A stretch of DNA of 64,000 nt from Nitrosomonas sp. (GTDB lineage: Bacteria > Pseudomonadota > Gammaproteobacteria > Burkholderiales > Nitrosomonadaceae). Below are positions 59,753-64,000 of this stretch, one piece after another. The notes beneath the pieces are model-generated. The model made no database searches, was not told the origin of the DNA, and worked only from the letters and a program-made list of their open reading frames with translations. The position numbers were made by a program, and so were the translations under genes. Position 1 is the first letter of the stretch; every line of letters begins with the position of its first letter. The stretch spans positions 18,266-82,265 of the forward strand of contig JAGOKN010000002.1 of NCBI GenBank assembly GCA_017994575.1. Reading direction: 5' to 3'.

Positions 59753-60176
59753 GGTAAACCTCCTCGCGACTTTTGATGAATACGGTAATAGTTAAACACA
59801 TTACCTAGCAACATAAATCAACGATTACCCTGAGTTTTCCCTAGCAATTCAAAGATTCACTAGTAACTTTATCTGTATTGGATCAGAAAGCCCATTTTTT
59901 CCCAACACTGAGTATTTTTCGATCTCCTCAAGAATAAACGCGCGAACAGATTGCTAGTTATTGAATAAAAATGTATAATATTAAGTTAAGTTATTTTGAC
60001 TTTACGTTGATTTGGCTTTTCTGGTTTCATCGTTCCTGGCCTCTCTTCAATTTTTCATGCTTTTCCGGAAAATGTGCAGCAATCTTGGTTAGCGGCGATG
60101 CTTTATTTAATGCGCTAGCAGGATTGGGCAATTTTTGTCTGCGTGCGCCTCATTTTCATTTTTTAGGAAAAACACC
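59753..60176. other. Long gap upstream of rhlE
   Basis: 424 bases with no convincing gene. The last 200 bases could be a long untranslated leader of rhlE, as found for several RNA helicase genes, but no defined structure was identified. Confidence 0.4.
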
Positions 60177-61544
60177 GTGTCTTTTGAAGATCTCAAATTA
60201 AATCCCGCCATTATTAAAGCCATTCTGGATGCAGGGTATACAACCCCTACTCCAATTCAGAAACAGGCCATACCTGAATTGTTATCAGGTCACGATATCA
60301 TGGCATCAGCGCAAACTGGAACAGGGAAAACGGCAGCATTCATGTTGCCAGCACTCCATCTCTTGGCCTCCTCCTCCCAAACACAGGGCCGTGGGCCGCG
60401 TGTTTTAGTGTTGACGCCCACGCGCGAACTTGCTCTGCAAGTATCCGAAGCCGCCAAAAAATATGGGAAATACCTTCCTCGCACCAAAGTAATCAGCATT
60501 CTAGGCGGGATGCCTTATCCATTACAGAACAAACTGCTGTCACAACCAGTGGATATCCTAGTGGCCACCCCAGGACGGTTAATTGATCACATTCAACGTG
60601 GCCGGATTGATTTTAAACGATTGGAAATGCTTGTGCTGGATGAAGCCGATCGCATGTTGGATATGGGTTTTATCGATGATGTGGAAATGATCGCTGCCGC
60701 CACACCAACCACTCGTCAAACGCTATTGTTCTCTGCTACCTTGGATGGAGCCATCGATAAAGTTGCCGCTAAACTTTTAAAATCCCCCAAACGCATTCAG
60801 GTGGCCTCGCAAAAAGCCAGACTCGATAATATTGAGCAGCGTCTACACTATGTCGACGATATGTCACATAAGAACCGATTACTCAATCACGTATTACGTG
60901 ACGAAGCCCTCAAACAAGCCATCGTTTTCACTGCCACCAAGCGCGATGCAGATACCTTAGCCGATAATTTGTACGCACAAGGTTACGCAGCCGCTGCATT
61001 ACATGGCGACATGAATCAACGCGAACGCACCCGCACACTTACCAAATTGCGTAGCGGTGGTTTGCGTGTCCTGGTAGCAACCGATGTTGCTGCCAGAGGC
61101 ATTGATATTGCGGACATAACACACGTAATTAATTTTGATTTACCCAAGTTTGCCGAAGATTATGTGCATCGCATTGGCCGCACAGGCCGGGCAGGTGCAA
61201 CAGGTGTGGCCGTTTCTTTTGCATCTAACAGAGATAGCGCTCATCTCATGAAAATTGAACGTTATACAGGACAGCGAATTGCGTCGCATATCATTCCAGG
61301 CTTAGAACCACGCATAAAACCACGCGTTCAGGATGGCGGTTTTAGAGGTACGCCCAGTGTCACTCAAAAACGCAAACGTTCTCCGCTAGCCAATGGCAGT
61401 CGCCACGATTTCAATACGACCAGTGACACTGCCGGCAATAAAAATGGTCATCGTGGCCGTTCATTTAGTCACGACAATCGCACCAGTTCTTTCAGAAATG
61501 GCAATGGTTCCAGTTCGGGCAATCATTTCGCCAGAACAAAGTAA
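60177..61544 (+). CDS. rhlE: DEAD-box RNA helicase RhlE
   Basis: A 455-residue ATP-dependent RNA helicase. The Q motif and motifs I-VI are complete: YTTPTPIQ, AQTGTGKTA, PTRELA, TPGRLID, VLDEADRMLDMGF, SATLDGAID, and HRIGRTGRAGATG. The C-terminal tail is basic and rich in Gly, Asn, Arg and Ser, as in RhlE. The start is GTG 60177 (MSFEDLKLNPAI), since AGGA stands just before it and the family begins there; a longer frame to 60135 gives residues not found in relatives. It is likely involved in ribosome assembly and RNA decay, often at low temperature. Confidence 0.95.
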   Translation: MSFEDLKLNPAIIKAILDAGYTTPTPIQKQAIPELLSGHDIMASAQTGTGKTAAFMLPALHLLASSSQTQGRGPRVLVLTPTRELALQVSEAAKKYGKYLPRTKVISILGGMPYPLQNKLLSQPVDILVATPGRLIDHIQRGRIDFKRLEMLVLDEADRMLDMGFIDDVEMIAAATPTTRQTLLFSATLDGAIDKVAAKLLKSPKRIQVASQKARLDNIEQRLHYVDDMSHKNRLLNHVLRDEALKQAIVFTATKRDADTLADNLYAQGYAAAALHGDMNQRERTRTLTKLRSGGLRVLVATDVAARGIDIADITHVINFDLPKFAEDYVHRIGRTGRAGATGVAVSFASNRDSAHLMKIERYTGQRIASHIIPGLEPRIKPRVQDGGFRGTPSVTQKRKRSPLANGSRHDFNTTSDTAGNKNGHRGRSFSHDNRTSSFRNGNGSSSGNHFARTK

Positions 61545-61560
61545 TTTTTGTTAGCATTGC

Positions 61561-61587
61561 GCCCTGCTCCGAGTCTCGGAGCAGGGC
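61561..61587. terminator. Strong hairpin between convergent rhlE and membrane hydrolase
   Basis: A perfect 12-base stem GCCCTGCTCCGA / TCGGAGCAGGGC with a three-base loop. There is no T run right after it on either strand, so it may end transcription with Rho or protect the 3' end. Confidence 0.65.
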
Positions 61588-61633
61588 ATATCATTTCCCG
61601 CACAAACCCTTATTTTTTTATTTAGTCATAGTA

Positions 61634-62422
61634 TTAAATACTTTCTGGCAGAAACGCTCTTATTTTCAGCATGCGGACAATCCGATAAACCGCGAATGCA
61701 GCCAGCAAGTGCTTAATGGTATGTCCACTGATCAGCTGGCTTGTAAAGTGATAAATTTGCATATCTAACATCTCTGTCAGCTTAGCCACCGCATATAACC
61801 CAATTACCTGATAAATATAGTTCGCATGCGTATAGCATGATTGACACAATCCGCTCAGTAACACGATCAGCAGAATCGAATAAAATTGCGTAACAATATA
61901 AAAATTAAGATTCCCTGCACCGGCTTGCTCAGTCCAGTACCAATGCAGCACACTCCATATTCCCGATGCGGTAAGTAATGGTAACAACCACAACCCTAAT
62001 ACAGCACCGACACGTTCAACCAAGGTCGCCGCAAGCAAAGCGGTCACGCCAATGGCTATGGGCAATCGATCCCACAACAAATAATCATTATCCGGCACCC
62101 AATGATAAAAAATTGAACCGAATGCTGATGCAATCACGCTGAAAAATAAAATCCAGTATGGTAAGAACTCAGCCTTGCTGCGAAACGCAGTTTGCGCAGG
62201 TGAATGATAAGCACGCAATAGAAACAGCCATCCAGCAGCGCCGCTAAATAGGAATCCCAGATTTGAAACGACATTATAAAAATTAGGAATATTGAGAAAA
62301 TTTCTCTGATCGGCAAACTGATGATAGTCAATGGGCTGAGCAATGGGCGGAAATATCACAGCCACTCCCAAGACTAAAATCGATAATCCACTCAGCACCC
62401 AAAGTATTCGGTGCATTTTCAA
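61634..62422 (-). CDS. Alkaline ceramidase-like (CREST family) membrane protein
   Basis: A 262-residue inner-membrane protein with about seven hydrophobic segments. The CREST/ceramidase metal-site patterns are visible: FADQRNFLNIPNFYNVVSNL, GSIFYHWVPDNDYLLWDRLP (His and Asp ligands) and SGHTIKHLLAAFAV (two His). The superfamily splits amides with a zinc ion; bacterial members have unproven substrates, and sphingolipids are not expected here. It lies 41 bases after radA on the same strand. Confidence 0.85.
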   Translation of the reverse strand: MKMHRILWVLSGLSILVLGVAVIFPPIAQPIDYHQFADQRNFLNIPNFYNVVSNLGFLFSGAAGWLFLLRAYHSPAQTAFRSKAEFLPYWILFFSVIASAFGSIFYHWVPDNDYLLWDRLPIAIGVTALLAATLVERVGAVLGLWLLPLLTASGIWSVLHWYWTEQAGAGNLNFYIVTQFYSILLIVLLSGLCQSCYTHANYIYQVIGLYAVAKLTEMLDMQIYHFTSQLISGHTIKHLLAAFAVYRIVRMLKIRAFLPESI

Positions 62423-62463
62423 TCCTATGAGTCATACAAAAAATTTCAGGGCTGCAGCAATGA

Positions 62464-63813
62464 TCAATACATTTGAGCAACCGCATCTCGAATTCGCCCA
62501 ACCGCAATAATCTGAAACCCAGGAATCGATTGCTTGGGTTTATTAGCTAACGGAATGATCGCTTGTTTAAAACCAAGCTTCGCAGCTTCCTTCAATCTCT
62601 CTTGCCCGCGCTGCACTGGACGCACTTCGCCTGCCAATCCGATTTCACCAATGACGATCATTTTCTCGGCCAATGGTTTGTTTTTGAGTGAGGAAACAAT
62701 CGCCAGCATGACGGCAAGATCTGCACCAGGCTCAGTAATTTTCACACCGCCGACTGCATTGACAAAAACATCCTGGTCATAACAGGGTATCCCTGCATGA
62801 CGATGCAATACGGCCAGCAACATCGCGAGTCTATTTTGTTCCAGTCCCACGCATAATCGCCGCGGATTTGGCGAACGCGCCTCGTCAACCAAGGCCTGTA
62901 TTTCCACCAGTAACGGACGTGTTCCCTCTTGCGTAACCATGACGCAAGTTCCCGGAACCTGTTCATCATGGTGGGAAAGAAATAATGCAGATGGATTTCT
63001 CACCTCACGCAGCCCCTTCTCGCTCATGGCAAATACACCCAGCTCATTCACCGCGCCAAAACGATTCTTGAATGCACGGATCATGCGAAAGCTGGAATGC
63101 ATATCACCTTCGAAATACAATACCGTATCCACCATATGCTCCAAAACCCGCGGACCTGCCAGCGCACCTTCCTTGGTCACATGCCCCACCAGAATAATAC
63201 AGATACCGCTGGCCTTCGCTAACCGCGTGAGCTGTGCTGCGCACTCACGTACTTGAGCTACCGAACCCGGCGCTGATTGCAAAACTTCGGAATAGATCGT
63301 CTGAATGGAATCAATCACCGCAACCGCTGGTTTATGCTCAGCCAGGACAGATTGAATTCTCTCCAACTGAATTTCGGCCAATAAATGAACAGCCTGCACA
63401 TCCAGAGCCAAACGCCTAGCACGTAATGCAACTTGCTGTGCCGATTCTTCACCACTCACATAGAGTACTGAATGTTGCGACGACATATGAGAAAGTGCCT
63501 GCAGTAATAAAGTCGATTTGCCAATACCCGGGTCACCGCCCAGCAACACAACACCACCATGCACCAAACCGCCCCCCAGAACTCGGTCAAGTTCCTCCAA
63601 TCCCGTTGGGTAGCGTGGCTCTTCACGCGTCTCAATGTCACTTAAGTTTTGCACCTGGTCGGTTTCTGATACCGGACTGAAGCGCGAGACAGATTTCTCT
63701 GCGATGGTTTCTATCAATGAATTCCATGCTTGGCAATGCGGGCACTGCCCTTGCCACTTCAAGGTCTGCCCGCCACATTCGGTGCAGGCATAAATTGTTT
63801 TTTGTTTAGCCAT
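62464..63813 (-). CDS. radA: DNA repair and recombination protein RadA
   Basis: 449 residues. A four-Cys zinc finger starts it (YACTECGG, then CPHCQAW), followed by a RecA-like ATPase with Walker A GGDPGIGKSTLL, the RadA-specific KNRFG motif and a Lon-protease-like C-terminal domain (IGEIGLAGEVRPV). RadA speeds branch migration of recombination intermediates. ATG 63813 gives MAKQKTIYAC, the usual start; GTG/TTG codons just upstream are less likely. It starts eight bases after the stop of the rfbC fragment. Confidence 0.97.
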   Translation of the reverse strand: MAKQKTIYACTECGGQTLKWQGQCPHCQAWNSLIETIAEKSVSRFSPVSETDQVQNLSDIETREEPRYPTGLEELDRVLGGGLVHGGVVLLGGDPGIGKSTLLLQALSHMSSQHSVLYVSGEESAQQVALRARRLALDVQAVHLLAEIQLERIQSVLAEHKPAVAVIDSIQTIYSEVLQSAPGSVAQVRECAAQLTRLAKASGICIILVGHVTKEGALAGPRVLEHMVDTVLYFEGDMHSSFRMIRAFKNRFGAVNELGVFAMSEKGLREVRNPSALFLSHHDEQVPGTCVMVTQEGTRPLLVEIQALVDEARSPNPRRLCVGLEQNRLAMLLAVLHRHAGIPCYDQDVFVNAVGGVKITEPGADLAVMLAIVSSLKNKPLAEKMIVIGEIGLAGEVRPVQRGQERLKEAAKLGFKQAIIPLANKPKQSIPGFQIIAVGRIRDAVAQMY

Positions 63814-63821
63814 CAACACTG

Positions 63822-64000
63822 TTAATCATAAACTTCGGCGCTATCAAATGTTGCTCCACGCATATCCTTGTCAGATAAAATCGGATTGCCGCCGGCCAGC
63901 AACCAGTCAATCTTCAAAGTGTCATCGTTCCAGACAATGCAGCGCTCATGCTCGGGCGCCCAGTAATCAGTCGTATTGTATAAAAACTCGGCATGTTCGG
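63822..64000 (-). CDS. rfbC: dTDP-4-dehydrorhamnose 3,5-epimerase, C-terminal end only
   Basis: The last 58 codons are visible, the start being beyond the window. They read EHAEFLYNTTDYWAPEHERC, then IVWNDDTLKIDWLL and NPILSDKDMRG, the typical end of RfbC/RmlC, which epimerises the sugar in dTDP-rhamnose synthesis. It sits directly upstream of radA on the same strand. Confidence 0.88.
   Translation of the reverse strand, partial: EHAEFLYNTTDYWAPEHERCIVWNDDTLKIDWLLAGGNPILSDKDMRGATFDSAEVYD

Noticed and set aside
59574-59795. 73-codon plus-strand frame opposite the small acidic gene
   Set aside because: The minus strand has a perfect AGGAGG with correct spacing, while this frame has no ribosome site and reads as low-complexity Ser/Ile.
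59971-60201. 76-codon frame upstream of rhlE
   Set aside because: No ribosome site, aromatic-rich odd composition, and it overlaps the rhlE start; more likely leader sequence.

Overview
The window looks like a piece of a betaproteobacterial chromosome, most likely Nitrosomonadales and Nitrosomonas-like. The hints are the order leuS-lptE-holA, a dodecin, a PEP-CTERM (exosortase-sorted) protein, a multiheme cytochrome/porin pair, RAYT and IS5 debris, and moderately AT-rich coding. No ammonia-oxidation gene lies in the window, so the genus is an inference.

Layout. 1-6116 (minus strand): three methyl-accepting chemotaxis receptors, the first cut by the window edge, and a CheW. They share near-identical signalling ends and have different sensor parts. 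6454-12832: housekeeping genes (VOC protein, M48 lipoprotein protease, dodecin, a DUF3622-like protein, leuS, lptE, holA). 12833-32489 is an accessory block. It holds a decaheme cytochrome with its MtrB/PioB-type porin, a PhoD-like phosphatase and a DUF3541-like protein, small lipoproteins, a FecR-like protein, and three generations of a RAYT transposase around a frameshifted PEP-CTERM gene and a Tat-exported beta-carbonic anhydrase. It continues with an aldehyde dehydrogenase, nested IS5/IS3 wrecks, a frameshifted catalase and an HDOD protein. proA resumes at 32490. 33828-39638: lipoyl-fused dihydrolipoyl dehydrogenase, then a coupled retropepsin / inactive transglutaminase-7TM / ATP-grasp ligase operon. 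39652-45291: an Hpt-REC-REC-GGDEF protein, a hydrolase, a universal stress protein, and divergent bamD and rluD. 45425-55154: a porin, a RoxA-like diheme cytochrome, and a CzcCBA-type heavy-metal RND operon. 55333-64000: a Na+/H+ antiporter, a DUF1499 protein, a 7TMR-DISM diguanylate cyclase, a small acidic protein, RhlE, a ceramidase-like membrane protein, RadA and the end of rfbC.

The most unusual signals concern small mobile DNA. A 143-bp element with 17-bp perfect terminal inverted repeats and 4-bp YTAR target duplications occurs twice (17557-17699 and 36233-36375). One copy sits exactly on the stop codon of the PhoD gene. The other is inserted in frame inside the signal-peptide region of the retropepsin lipoprotein; it adds 49 codons, and the stop found in the other copy is changed to a sense codon. 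A second family consists of RAYT copies with matching ends, one of them internally deleted to a MITE-like remnant. Other points of interest are a minimal MtrAB-like extracellular electron conduit, a 4-bp tandem duplication that breaks catalase, and a one-base shift between signal peptide and body of the PEP-CTERM protein.

All calls are made by eye from sequence; no database search was run.
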